Shown here one piece after another: positions 44,571-55,469 of a stretch of 64,000 nt of DNA (positions are counted from its first letter, which is position 1; every line of letters starts with the position of its first letter). The notes beneath the pieces are model-generated. The model was not told the DNA's origin. It did no database searches and saw nothing but the letters and a program-made list of their open reading frames with translations. This stretch comes from Roseiarcus sp050012775 (GTDB taxonomy: Bacteria; Pseudomonadota; Alphaproteobacteria; Rhizobiales; Beijerinckiaceae). The translations under genes were made by a program, and so were the position numbers. The stretch lies in the NCBI GenBank assembly GCA_050012775.1, contig JBEKGN010000003.1, positions 139,121 to 203,120 on the forward strand, written 5' to 3'.

Positions 44571-45164
44571 ATGCTTCTCATCGCAGGCCTCGGCAATCCC
44601 GGCGCGCGCCACGCCAAGAACCGCCACAACATCGGCTTCATGGCCGTGCAGCGAATCGCCGAGACGCATCGCATCGCTCCGTTCCGCGCGCGCTTCCAGG
44701 GGCTCGTCGCCGAAGGGCTGATCGGTGGGCAGCGCGTCGCGCTGCTGATGCCGCAGACCTATATGAACGAATCCGGCCGCAGCGTCGGCGAGGCGATGCG
44801 CTTCTTCAAGCTCGACCTCGGCGCGATCGTCGTCATCCACGACGAACTCGATCTGGCTCCCGCCAAGGTTCGGGTCAAGGTGGGAGGCGGCGCCGCCGGC
44901 CACAACGGCCTGCGCTCGATCACCGCCCATATCGGCAACGACTACAAGCGCGTCCGCCTCGGCATCGGCCACCCCGGCGACAAGGCGCTGGTCTACAACT
45001 TCGTGCTCGGCGACTTCGCCAAGTCGGAACTGCCCTGGGTGGAAGCGGTCTGCGACGCGGTGGCGCGCGCGGCGGACCTGCTCGTTTCCGGCCAGGACGC
45101 GAGCTTTCAGAACAAGACGCATCTGGCGATCGAGGCGGCGGGATTCGGCGGCAAAGAGGCGTAG
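44571..45164 (+). CDS. pth: Peptidyl-tRNA hydrolase
   Basis: 197 aa enzyme that recycles peptidyl-tRNAs released from ribosomes. GLGNPGARHAKNRHNIGFMAV holds the catalytic His and the Asn pair, MPQTYMNESGRSV the substrate Asn, and IHDELDLAPAKVRVKVGGGAAGHNGLRSI the catalytic Asp and the family signature. Start ATG at 44571. The gene converges with an alpha/beta hydrolase gene seven bases away. Confidence 0.97.
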   Translation: MLLIAGLGNPGARHAKNRHNIGFMAVQRIAETHRIAPFRARFQGLVAEGLIGGQRVALLMPQTYMNESGRSVGEAMRFFKLDLGAIVVIHDELDLAPAKVRVKVGGGAAGHNGLRSITAHIGNDYKRVRLGIGHPGDKALVYNFVLGDFAKSELPWVEAVCDAVARAADLLVSGQDASFQNKTHLAIEAAGFGGKEA

Positions 45165-45171
45165 CGGCCTT

Positions 45172-46119
45172 TCAACTCGGCCTCGGCCAGCCCGCCAGCA
45201 AGCCCTCGAGGCCCGCGACCAAGGCGAGCGGCTGATCGACCATGACGTGATGATCGGCCTCGGGAATCTCGAAATAGGGCGAACCGGGCGCGAGCAGGCT
45301 CATCGCGTAAGCGGCGTCCTCGGCGCGCGCCAGCTTCGAGGCCCCGCCTCGGATGACCGCCACGGGGCGCTTGACGGCGCGCAGAAGCGGCGCCGGATCC
45401 TCGCGCTCGATGTCCCGCCACAGAAAGGAATCGAACCGCCAGGTCCAGCCGTCGCCCTCGGGCGGCAGAATCTGGCGCAGGCCGAGGCGCGCGATATGGT
45501 CGGCGATGAAGAGATTGGCGCAGGGCTGAACCGGCGCGAAGCGGAACCGCGCCATCGCGGCCGCGAAGGTCGGATAGACGCGATGGGGCTTGAACTCGCG
45601 ATCGCCGCGCCCGCCTTGCCTCTGTCGGTCGGGCGCGAACACCGGCGGATCGACGATGACCGCCGCCAAAAATTTCTCGCCATGCGCGGCCGTCAGCGTC
45701 AGGGCCATGCGGCCGCCGAAGGAATGTCCGACGAGGATCGGCGGCCCGCTCTCGTTGAGCCCCGTCGCTTCGGCGACCTCGATCGCCTCGCGCTGGAAAA
45801 GTTCGCGCGAATAGCGGGGCCGCCAGTCCGAGCCGCCCATGCCCGACCAGGACAGCGCGACGACGCGCCGGCCGTGAGCGAGAAAAGGCGCGATGAAGGA
45901 CCACCAGTCGGCATGCGCGCCGCTGCCGTGCAGCAGCAGGAGCCCCGGCTTCGTCCGCGCCTGCGCGGGCTCCCAGGTCAAGGTCTCGATCCTCGCTCCC
46001 GCGACCGTGACGAAGCCGCGCGCGGGCCTGTGACGCAACACGCGCGTAAACCATTCCGGCGCCTCGGGCCGCTCCCCCTGGAAAGACGCGAGCGGCTGGG
46101 TGAGATGAGGATCGTCCAT
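45172..46119 (-). CDS. Alpha/beta hydrolase
   Basis: 315 aa serine hydrolase. The oxyanion segment LLLLHGSGAHADWW, the nucleophile elbow VGHSFGGRMAL and a C-terminal histidine in PEADHHVMVDQP give the complete catalytic triad layout, with an Asp likely in the IVDPPVF or RGGASKLA region. No signal peptide. Relatives include epoxide hydrolases, esterases and haloalkane-type enzymes; the substrate cannot be predicted. Confidence 0.88.
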   Translation of the reverse strand: MDDPHLTQPLASFQGERPEAPEWFTRVLRHRPARGFVTVAGARIETLTWEPAQARTKPGLLLLHGSGAHADWWSFIAPFLAHGRRVVALSWSGMGGSDWRPRYSRELFQREAIEVAEATGLNESGPPILVGHSFGGRMALTLTAAHGEKFLAAVIVDPPVFAPDRQRQGGRGDREFKPHRVYPTFAAAMARFRFAPVQPCANLFIADHIARLGLRQILPPEGDGWTWRFDSFLWRDIEREDPAPLLRAVKRPVAVIRGGASKLARAEDAAYAMSLLAPGSPYFEIPEADHHVMVDQPLALVAGLEGLLAGWPRPS

Positions 46120-46285
46120 GGGCTCTTTCGGAAATGCCGGTTCGATGACCCTCGTCGGCGGCGCGAGGGCCTGTCAAGTCGGCGCGCGCGCACAAACGCA
46201 TGCGAAGTCGGCTTGCCTTCGCCGATCGGACCGCTAGCATCGGCGCCGAGCGAGGGACGAGCCTCGCGAACGGAGACTTGAATCG

Positions 46286-47284
46286 ATGAAAGCCGTATTG
46301 AGCAAGGCTCCGGGCGGGCCCGCGTCCCTTGTCCTCGAGGAAATCGCCGATCCCATGCCGCGACCCCGCGAGGTCGTCATTCGCGTGGCCGCCTGCGGCG
46401 TGAATTTTCCCGATTCGCTCATCATCGAGGACAAATATCAGATGAGGCCGCCGCGTCCCTTCTCTCCGGGGGGCGAGGTTTCCGGCGTGATCGAAAGCGT
46501 CGGCGCCGAGGTCGAGGGCTTGGAGATCGGCCAGCGCGTGCTTGCTTCGCCGGGCTGGGGCGGCATGGCGGAGAAAGTCGCGGTCGCCGCGGCGCGCGTC
46601 ATGGCGATTCCCGACGCCATGCCGTTCGACGAGGCGGCTTCGTTGCTCTTCACCTACGGCACGACCTATCACGCGCTGAAGGATCGCGCGCATCTCAAGC
46701 CGGGCGAGAGCCTGCTGGTTCTCGGCGCGGCGGGCGGCGTCGGCTCCGCGGCCGTCGAACTCGGCAAGGCGATGGGCGCGCGCGTCATCGCCGCCGCTTC
46801 GACGCAGGAAAAGGTCGATTCTGCGATGAGCTGGGGCGCCGATTCCGGCGTCGTCTATCCCTCGGGCCCGTTCGACAAGGACGGCGCCAAGAAGCTCACC
46901 GATCTCTTCAAAATCGCTTGCGGCGAAAACGGCGCCGACGTCGTCTACGACAGCGTCGGCGGCGATTACAGCGAAGCGGCGCTGCGCGCGATCGCGTGGG
47001 GGGGCCGCTTTCTCATCATCGGCTTCCCCGCGGGAATCGCCAGGATTCCGCTCAATCTCGCGTTGCTCAAGGGCTGCGACATCGTCGGCGTGTTCTGGGG
47101 CGAATTCGCGCGCCGCGATCCCGGGGCCAACGCGGCCAACAACGCCGAGTTGATCGCGCTTTACAGCGCCGGCAAGATCAAGCCGCGCGTTTCCGCCCGC
47201 TTTCCGCTCGCGCGCGCCGGCGAGGCCATCGCCTTGCTCGCCGGACGCGGCGCGCTCGGCAAAGTCGTCGTCACGATCCCGTGA
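46286..47284 (+). CDS. NADPH:quinone oxidoreductase (zinc-free MDR family)
   Basis: 332 aa medium-chain dehydrogenase/reductase. The N-terminal GroES-like domain (VVIRVAACGVNFPDSLIIEDKYQMRPPRPFSPGGEVSGVIESVG) lacks zinc-binding cysteines. The Rossmann domain has LLVLGAAGGVGSAAVELGKAMGARVIAAAST. C-terminal GKVVVTIP is usual. It probably reduces quinones or enoyl compounds with NADPH. ATG at 46286 lies 166 bases from the divergent hydrolase start. Confidence 0.92.
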   Translation: MKAVLSKAPGGPASLVLEEIADPMPRPREVVIRVAACGVNFPDSLIIEDKYQMRPPRPFSPGGEVSGVIESVGAEVEGLEIGQRVLASPGWGGMAEKVAVAAARVMAIPDAMPFDEAASLLFTYGTTYHALKDRAHLKPGESLLVLGAAGGVGSAAVELGKAMGARVIAAASTQEKVDSAMSWGADSGVVYPSGPFDKDGAKKLTDLFKIACGENGADVVYDSVGGDYSEAALRAIAWGGRFLIIGFPAGIARIPLNLALLKGCDIVGVFWGEFARRDPGANAANNAELIALYSAGKIKPRVSARFPLARAGEAIALLAGRGALGKVVVTIP

Positions 47285-47392
47285 GGCCGCGGGAAGCCGT
47301 CGAGCCCGCGCCGGCGCTCGCTTCATCGGCGCGGGCGACGGCGGCTGAACGCGCGCGACGCCTCGAGGCCGGCCGCCCGTCCCGAATTCCGG

Positions 47393-47623
47393 CTATTGCG
47401 CCGAAGTCTGCAGCGCCAGCGCGTGCAGCTCGCCGCCCATGCGGCCCTTGAGCGCGCCATAGACCATTTGGTGCTGCTGCACGCGGCTCTTGCCCGCGAA
47501 GGCGGCGCTGACGACGTTGGCGGAATAATGATTGCCGTCTCCGGCCAGATCCTTGACTTCGATCCGCGCGTCGGGAAACGCCTCGCGGATCATGCTCTCG
47601 ATTTCGGCGACGGACATGGCCAT
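47393..47623 (-). CDS. bolA: BolA family protein
   Basis: 76 aa. The class-II KH-like BolA fold is shown by MSVAEIESMIREAFPDARIEVKDLAGDGNHYSANVVS and the conserved C-terminal histidine region SRVQQHQMVYGALKGRMGGELHAL. BolA/IbaG proteins bind a 2Fe-2S cluster with monothiol glutaredoxin (GrxD) and act in iron signalling. The usual grxD is not the next gene here. ATG at 47623 has GGAGAC upstream; a second ATG two codons on is possible. It lies two bases after the preceding small gene, in one transcription unit with purL. Confidence 0.92.
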   Translation of the reverse strand: MAMSVAEIESMIREAFPDARIEVKDLAGDGNHYSANVVSAAFAGKSRVQQHQMVYGALKGRMGGELHALALQTSAQ

Positions 47624-47625
47624 GG

Positions 47626-47837
47626 TTATTTCGTCTCCACTTGCGGTTCGCTCGGCCGATCCCCGGTCGCGGCCGCCAATTTTGCGATCACGTCCTTGGC
47701 CGGCTCCGAACAGGGGATCGTCACGCCGCCGATGAGGTAGATGCTGCACTTCGTCGGCTCGGACGCGGCGATCGCGACGACCTGATCGGGACGAACATAG
47801 TTGAAGCCGGCGAGCGCCTTCACCACCACGAAGTTGA

Positions 47838-47841
<4 letters not shown>
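47626..47841 (-). CDS. Conserved small protein between purL and bolA
   Basis: 71 aa (MINFVVVKALAGFNYVRPDQVVAIAASEP, then CSIYLIGGVTIPCSEPAKDVIAKLAAATG). It overlaps the purL stop by four bases and is followed by bolA after two bases, so it is translated from the purL-bolA message. The beta-rich pattern with a central GGV-IPC-EP turn resembles short FlbD-like regulators. Two cysteines in the centre are notable next to bolA. The neighbourhood, as I recall it, is common in Rhizobiales; the function is unknown. Confidence 0.8.
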
Positions 47842-50060
<2,219 letters not shown>

Positions 50061-50259
50061 CGCGGCGCGTCCTGTCGGTGATGAGCCCTGCGTCCGAATA
50101 GACGCGCGCAAGCGGCATGGCAATGGGCGGCCGCGCCGGGCCGCGCCGATCGCCGCCCGGCCGCGATCAAACGCCGCGCCGCGTTGAAAAGAGTCGACAG
50201 ACTGTTCTTGTTATGTTCCAATCAACAACAAGTCCCGGAACTTCAACGACGAGGGCCTG

Positions 50260-51261
50260 ATGCTGCATTTGCCCGCGATGCGAATATTCGGTCTGCGGCC
50301 GGGAGGCGTCCAATGCGGGCGCGACGGCCTGTTCGTCGGCTCGGTCCCTCTGTTGCGTCGCGAGCGCGGTTTCGGCGGTCGCGAAGTCTGGTCCGTCCGC
50401 CCGCAGAGCGAACTCGACGACGAACTGACGGCGCGATACGGCCTGCCGATCGACACGACGGCGAAGGCGGGCGGGCTCGCGTCGGTCGCGCGGGCGCTCG
50501 ATCGCGGCGACTTGGCGCTGGCGGGGATCGCCGCGGTGCTGCTGCAATTTCCCGATCCGCCGCCCCTCGAGAAGGGGACGCCTGCGTCGAATGATTGGGG
50601 GAGGCTGGCCGCCGAACTCGCGGCAAGCGGCCTCCTCAAGGGCGACTGGGATCCGGCCAAGCATCCGCGCACCGGCCAAAAGCCGAATCCGGGGTGGTTC
50701 GCCGAAGTTGTGCGCGAGGCCAGGGCGCTGACCGCGCGGATGCGCGCATGGCCCTCGCCGAGATTCAACAAGGCGCTGCGCGAATTGGTGAAAGACGTCG
50801 CGGAGAAGGGCGGGCTTTCCGAGTTCGGGCCGTATGGCGATGCGGTCGCACTCGTATGGGAGCTCGCGCAACAACTCGGGCCCTCGGCGCTCAACGACGG
50901 CGAGCAGCGCGCGATCGAACAGACCAACGCCTATTTCGATCCGCCCAAGACGCTGGAGGAGCTCCAGGCGAAGCCGACGCAAAACACTCTCGGCTATGAG
51001 CGGCATCATATCGTCGAGCAGAACGACGATAACGTCGAGAAAGACGTGGTCGTAAAATTCGGGCGCGACGCCATCGACGATCCCAGCAATTTGGTGTGGG
51101 TTGCTAGGCTAAAGCATGAACTGATCACCGCATACTACAATGAAATCGACCCTGGCGATCCTCAAGAACGTCGCCGAAGAGACGTGATCGGTGAAGACGA
51201 GTTTGAGACCCAGCGCGAAATAGGGTTAGCGGTCTTACGAAAATTTGGAGTCCTGCAATGA
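50260..51261 (+). CDS. Putative HNH-type nuclease toxin
   Basis: 333 aa with no signal peptide. An N-terminal region (about 45-105, ELDDELTARYGLPIDTTAKAGGLASVARALDRGDLALAG) is followed by a linker with DWDPAKHPRTGQKPNPGWFAEV. The C-terminal domain has GYERHHIVEQND (His249-His250), NLVW (Asn278) and LKHELITAYYN (His286), the His-His/Asn/His spacing of HNH/Endo VII-type nucleases in polymorphic toxins. The 3' half has lower GC than its neighbours. Its stop overlaps the next gene's ATG (ATGA). ATG 50260 follows GAGGG. Toxin activity is inferred; I know no named family that fits exactly. Confidence 0.72.
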   Translation: MLHLPAMRIFGLRPGGVQCGRDGLFVGSVPLLRRERGFGGREVWSVRPQSELDDELTARYGLPIDTTAKAGGLASVARALDRGDLALAGIAAVLLQFPDPPPLEKGTPASNDWGRLAAELAASGLLKGDWDPAKHPRTGQKPNPGWFAEVVREARALTARMRAWPSPRFNKALRELVKDVAEKGGLSEFGPYGDAVALVWELAQQLGPSALNDGEQRAIEQTNAYFDPPKTLEELQAKPTQNTLGYERHHIVEQNDDNVEKDVVVKFGRDAIDDPSNLVWVARLKHELITAYYNEIDPGDPQERRRRDVIGEDEFETQREIGLAVLRKFGVLQ

Positions 51262-52004
51262 GCGCGGAAGCCTATGCTCAAATGAGCACCGATGAATTGA
51301 TCGCCGAGTTCGTCCGCCTGGCTGAGGCGCTTCGCAGCCTCTGGACTTTTTGGTCTAAGACCCCACAGGCGACGCCGGAACGTAAAGCGATGCAACTTGA
51401 ACTCAGAGCGATCGGCGCCGAACTCTGTGCGCGCAAGCCGATCGAGAAGATGCGCCCGCTGTTCGATCACGAAAGCGTCGACGTGCGATTCTACGCCGCC
51501 ATGAACTTTCTTCCGGTCGATCCGGATTGGGCGATCGCGGCGATCTCGGCGCACACGGCGGACCTATCGACCAAGGACGTCATCGCGCTTCGCGCGCGGG
51601 CGAAGAAGCGCCCGCCCGCCCGCCCAACCGTTAAGGACATGTCGACGGACCAACTGGTCGCGCGGTTCGAGGACGCCGGGATTCGCAGCTACGCGACGCG
51701 ATTTCTCGGCGGCGAATTCGAGCCGTTCGATGTCGAATTGTACAATCGAATCACCAGAGAAACCCGCGAGATCGTCGACGAGTTGAAGGCCCGCGACGCG
51801 TTGACCCGGCTGCTCGCGCTGCTCGACCACCCGAACATTTCGGTTCGTCGCACCGCCGCGACATACGCCATATCCGTCGCGCCCGACCGCACGCTCCCCG
51901 TGCTTGAAGCGGTCAATGCGAGCCGGGATTCGATTGAGGCGCCCAGGGCGTCTTCAACACTCGATCGTTGGCGCGAGAAGGAAGGAAAGGCGGGCTCGCC
52001 TTGA
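51258..52004 (+). CDS. Two-repeat DUF2019/HEAT-like protein, putative immunity factor
   Basis: 248 aa built from an internal duplication. Repeat 1 (about 9-102) starts MSTDELIAEFVRLAEAL and ends with RPLFDHESVDVRFYAAMNFLPVDPDWAI. Repeat 2 (about 128-220) starts MSTDQLVARFEDAGIRSYATRF and ends with LLALLDHPNISVRRTAATYAISVAPDRTL. Each half looks like DUF2019, a small helical HEAT-like fold often found beside toxins. It overlaps the nuclease gene by four bases, so the two would be made in fixed ratio. The likely role is to bind and block the nuclease; inferred from pairing and fold only. Confidence 0.7.
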   Translation: MSAEAYAQMSTDELIAEFVRLAEALRSLWTFWSKTPQATPERKAMQLELRAIGAELCARKPIEKMRPLFDHESVDVRFYAAMNFLPVDPDWAIAAISAHTADLSTKDVIALRARAKKRPPARPTVKDMSTDQLVARFEDAGIRSYATRFLGGEFEPFDVELYNRITRETREIVDELKARDALTRLLALLDHPNISVRRTAATYAISVAPDRTLPVLEAVNASRDSIEAPRASSTLDRWREKEGKAGSP

Positions 52005-52022
52005 GCCGCGACGCGGCGCCGA

Positions 52023-53567
52023 TCAACCGCCGCGCGGCGGGATGATCGTCACGACGAAACTGACGGGTTTTCCCTTGTGGCCCCAAAAGTCGTGCGCGAG
52101 TGTCATGTCCGTCTGCGTCGCCTGCGGCGTGGCGAGGGCGGCGGTCGCGGCGAGACAATCGGCATCGTCTTTCACGCAGACCGAAAGCAGGCCGTTCTCG
52201 GCGAGCGCCTGCGGCGTGACCCAGCGGTTGCGGAAGAAATCGAAATGGACGAAGCCGTGCGGCCGGTCCGGGCTGTAGAAGGCGACCCCGTTTTCGTAGA
52301 GGTGAGTGCCCCCGACATAGGCCAGCGGCCGCCCGGTCTTCTCGCGCCACAAACTCGTCGCCGCCGCAGCGAGCTCCTTGCGCGGCTGAACGTCGTCGGC
52401 GTCGTGCGAATACCACGCTCTCGCCAGCGCGACGGCGGGCGAGGCGACGAGCGCGCCCAGGCTCAGCGCCGCGGCGAGCCCGGCGGCGGCGGCGCGCAAC
52501 CGCATGAGGCGGCGCGCCCCGGCGATTTCGATCGCCAGCAGCGGCATCAGGCTGAACGTTCCGATCAGCATGTTCGTCGAGACTTTCGTGCGTAGCGCGA
52601 GCCCCGCGAGCACGGTCAGGATCAGCGGCGCCGTGGCGAGGATCGTCAGCAGGCGAAACCGCGGGTTCGTCCATTGCGCCGGGATCGTCGCCGCCGCTTC
52701 GCTCGGCCGCGGGCGCGCGACGATCGCCACGACGGCGAAGACGAGCGCGTTTTGCGCCAGCGCGCCGAAAAACGCCGTCGCCGCGTGGAAGGCGACGTCG
52801 TCGAACCCGCGCCCGGAGATACGGGAGAGGTAACGCAGCGGCGGCGCGCCGCTCGACAACAGCCACCACAGGTGCGGCGCGCACAGCGCGGCGGCGACGC
52901 CCGCGGAGACGTAAGGCGAAGCCGAGGCGAAATAGCGCTGGCGAAGGGGATGCTGGAGCGCTGCGATCAGACAGGTCGCGGCAAGGATCAGCGCGTAATA
53001 TTTCGACAACAGCGCCAGGCCCATGCACAGCCCGAACAGAACCGCGTCGAGGAGGCCGCGCCCATCGACGGAGCGCAGGAAGAAATAGAGCGTCCACGGC
53101 CAGATCGACAGGAATATCGAGTTCGCGTTGTATTTATAGGCGAGGAACGTATAGAACGGCGTCAGCAGCAGCAGCAGCGTCGCCGCCGACCGTTTCTCGC
53201 CCTCGGCGAAGCGGCCGATCAGCCGCCAGGCGCCGAGAAGGCCGATCCCGGCGTTGAGGCTGCCGAGGATCGCGAAGGCCCAGCCGGCGCGCGGAAAGAC
53301 CGAGAACCAGACGCCGCAGATCCAGGCCCAGAACGGCGGGTGCTGGTTATAGCCGAGCTGGAACTCCTGGCCCCAGACATAGGCCTCGGCCATGTCGTTG
53401 TGGACCGAGGCCGGCGCTTGCGAGATCGCGAAATACGCCGACCACACCGCGACGAAAGCGGCGAACAGCGCTAGTGTGAGCCCCGCTCCCGGCTCGGCCG
53501 CCGCGCCGCGTGCTTTGAAACTCCAGCCCGCGTCGTCCGCGATGCCGCGTCGCCCCTCAGCCGCCAT
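52023..53567 (-). CDS. Family 39 (PMT/ArnT-like) membrane glycosyltransferase
   Basis: About 514 aa with ten or more hydrophobic segments. The first loop has HNDMAEAYVWGQEFQLGYNQHPPFWAWICG, the acidic-residue/HPP motif of GT39 polyprenyl-phosphate sugar transferases (ArnT, PMT). The C-terminal periplasmic part (AYVGGTHLYENGVAFYSPDRPHGFVHFDFF) is also typical. It would move a sugar from a lipid carrier to a lipid or protein outside the membrane. Start uncertain: ATG 53567 or ATG 53615, neither with a strong Shine-Dalgarno sequence. It converges with the toxin-immunity pair, 18 bases away. Confidence 0.85.
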   Translation of the reverse strand: MAAEGRRGIADDAGWSFKARGAAAEPGAGLTLALFAAFVAVWSAYFAISQAPASVHNDMAEAYVWGQEFQLGYNQHPPFWAWICGVWFSVFPRAGWAFAILGSLNAGIGLLGAWRLIGRFAEGEKRSAATLLLLLTPFYTFLAYKYNANSIFLSIWPWTLYFFLRSVDGRGLLDAVLFGLCMGLALLSKYYALILAATCLIAALQHPLRQRYFASASPYVSAGVAAALCAPHLWWLLSSGAPPLRYLSRISGRGFDDVAFHAATAFFGALAQNALVFAVVAIVARPRPSEAAATIPAQWTNPRFRLLTILATAPLILTVLAGLALRTKVSTNMLIGTFSLMPLLAIEIAGARRLMRLRAAAAGLAAALSLGALVASPAVALARAWYSHDADDVQPRKELAAAATSLWREKTGRPLAYVGGTHLYENGVAFYSPDRPHGFVHFDFFRNRWVTPQALAENGLLSVCVKDDADCLAATAALATPQATQTDMTLAHDFWGHKGKPVSFVVTIIPPRGG

Positions 53568-53653
53568 CCCGATGCCGCTTTCCCCGCAATGTCGTTGCGG
53601 CAGGCATAGCGACATGGGCGAGAAAGTCCAACAGGGATCGCGCCGTCTGCGGG

Positions 53654-54571
53654 TCACGATTTCGCCAGCACGCCCTCGATCCACGCGATCAGATCCGTCT
53701 TGACCTCCTCGCGGTTGATCTCGTTGAGCATTTCGTGCCGGCCGTCGGGATAGAGGCGCACTTTCGGCGCGAGGCCGGCGGCGCGATAGGCGTCGATCAG
53801 GCTCTGGAGATCGACCCCGACGGGATCGCGCGCGCCGCTCATGACATAGATCGGCAAGGTCTTGGGAATGCGCGCGATCGCGTCGGGCGCGAGCGGCGGC
53901 GCCAATCCGCCGAGGAGATCGATCACCAGTTGCGTGGTGACGTCGAAGCCGCACAGCGGGTCGGCGACATAGGCGTCGACTTGCGCCGGATCGCGCGACA
54001 GCCAATCGAAATCGGTGCGCGCGGGCCGGAACGGCTTGTTGAATTCGCCGAACATCATCGCCCTGAGAAGCGCGCTTCTGCCGCGCGGGCCCAGACGCCA
54101 GCGCTCGAAGCGCGCGACGAGGGCGCCGACGGCGGCGATGGCGGGCGGGCGTCCGTTGGAGCCCGACAGGATCGCGCCGGCGAGCGCCTCGCCGTGATCG
54201 ACGATGAAGCTCTGGCCCAGGAACGAGCCCATGGAATGGCCGAAAAACAGGATCGGCGCGCCGGGATGGTCGGCGGCGATGCGGCGGTTGAGCGTCCACA
54301 GGTCGGCGAGACACAATCGCCATCCGTCCTCGGCGGCGAAGAAGCCGAGTTCGTCCGGCGCGGCGGTCCGTCCGTGACCGCGGTGGTCGTCGGCGTAGAC
54401 GCCGATCCCGGCGCGGTTCAGCGCGAGGGCGAGATCCTGGTAACGCTGGGAATGTTCGGCGAGCCCATGCGCGATCTGAACGATCGCCCCCGGCGGCGCG
54501 TCGGGAAGCCAACGCCGCACGAAAATGCGCGCGCCGTCGCTCGCCTCGAGCATGAAATCCGATGCCGCCAT
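53654..54571 (-). CDS. Alpha/beta hydrolase, monoacylglycerol-lipase-like
   Basis: 305 aa. The S33/hydrolase_4 layout is clear: FVRRWLPDAPPGAIVQIAHGLAEHSQRYQDLALALNRAGIGVYADDHRGHG, the nucleophile elbow FFGHSMGSFLGQSF, the catalytic Asp in MSGARDPVG and the His in LYPDGRHEMLNE. Members hydrolyse monoacylglycerols or lysophospholipids. ATG at 54571 follows GGGGAAA; a longer frame to 54631 is less likely. The 283-base gap to the DUF1203 gene shows no gene. Confidence 0.92.
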   Translation of the reverse strand: MAASDFMLEASDGARIFVRRWLPDAPPGAIVQIAHGLAEHSQRYQDLALALNRAGIGVYADDHRGHGRTAAPDELGFFAAEDGWRLCLADLWTLNRRIAADHPGAPILFFGHSMGSFLGQSFIVDHGEALAGAILSGSNGRPPAIAAVGALVARFERWRLGPRGRSALLRAMMFGEFNKPFRPARTDFDWLSRDPAQVDAYVADPLCGFDVTTQLVIDLLGGLAPPLAPDAIARIPKTLPIYVMSGARDPVGVDLQSLIDAYRAAGLAPKVRLYPDGRHEMLNEINREEVKTDLIAWIEGVLAKS

Positions 54572-54854
54572 GGTCGCGTTTCCCCAGCCGAATTTTTCTT
54601 GCGGGCGATCGAGACGCAAGGCGTCGCCCAAGGGGGCAATCTGCGGCGCCGCTTTCGTTCCCGCAAGGGCTGTGGAGTTGGCGGTGAAGATCGAAACGCA
54701 TGGCGCCGGCCGGCGAGTGGCCGGCGCGGGTGGGGAGAGACATTCGCCCCGCCATTTTGCACGCGTCAGGCGCCTGATATTTCGAGGTTGGAATTGGCGG
54801 GAGGGATTGTTGATTTTGACGCCGGCGGCACGACCCTTTCGTCGAGCAAGGCTG

Positions 54855-55322
54855 CTAGGCGCGCTCGATTAGACCGCAATAGCAGCCGCGTTTTGCGTTG
54901 TGCGCATGGATGTACGCAACTTGAGGATTGGCAAGAAGGCGGTGGATGACGGGCTCGACCTCCCGTCCATCGACAACATCGGCGTCGATCATCATATGCT
55001 CGGCGTCATAGGCCCGCAGAGACAACAATCGCAGCCTCATGACCTCAGGGATTTCGCCAACGCGGTCGTAAGGGACCTCGGACCCCTCCCCAATGAAAAT
55101 TGCGTGCGTGGCGCGATAGGGCGTATTGGCGGGTTGGCAGACGTGGTTGAGCAAGAGAACTCGCTCGCCGAGATCAACGTCGCGCATCGCGATGCGATCG
55201 GGAAAGCCAGGTTTCTTATCGACGACGTAGCGCTTGGCGCCCTTTAGAGCCAATTCTTCCTCGCTCAGCCCATAGAGATAACGAAAAGGCTCTGGCGACA
55301 GGCCAGAAATGCGGAAATTCAT
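54855..55322 (-). CDS. DUF1203 protein
   Basis: 155 aa: MNFRISGLSPEPFRYLYGLSEEELALKGAKRYVVDKKPGFPDRIAMRDVDLGERVLLLNHVCQPANTPYRATHAIFIGEGS. This matches DUF1203, a family of small soluble proteins with a conserved NH-Q-A-PYRA-HAIF core and no known function. The C-terminus YIHAHNAKRGCYCGLIERA contains two cysteines and histidines that could bind metal. It has lower GC than its neighbours and stands alone. Confidence 0.85.
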   Translation of the reverse strand: MNFRISGLSPEPFRYLYGLSEEELALKGAKRYVVDKKPGFPDRIAMRDVDLGERVLLLNHVCQPANTPYRATHAIFIGEGSEVPYDRVGEIPEVMRLRLLSLRAYDAEHMMIDADVVDGREVEPVIHRLLANPQVAYIHAHNAKRGCYCGLIERA

Positions 55323-55469
55323 GATGGTCTCCTTAAATGAGGGGGAGGCGAAGCATGCAGCGCGCCAAACCTTCGGGCCACCCGATTCCTGCGGCGCAAT
55401 GTCTTGCGGCCACGGCGCAAGTAGGAGGAAATTGGCGGCTCGATCGCGACCCTGCCCGCAAGCCCGCGC

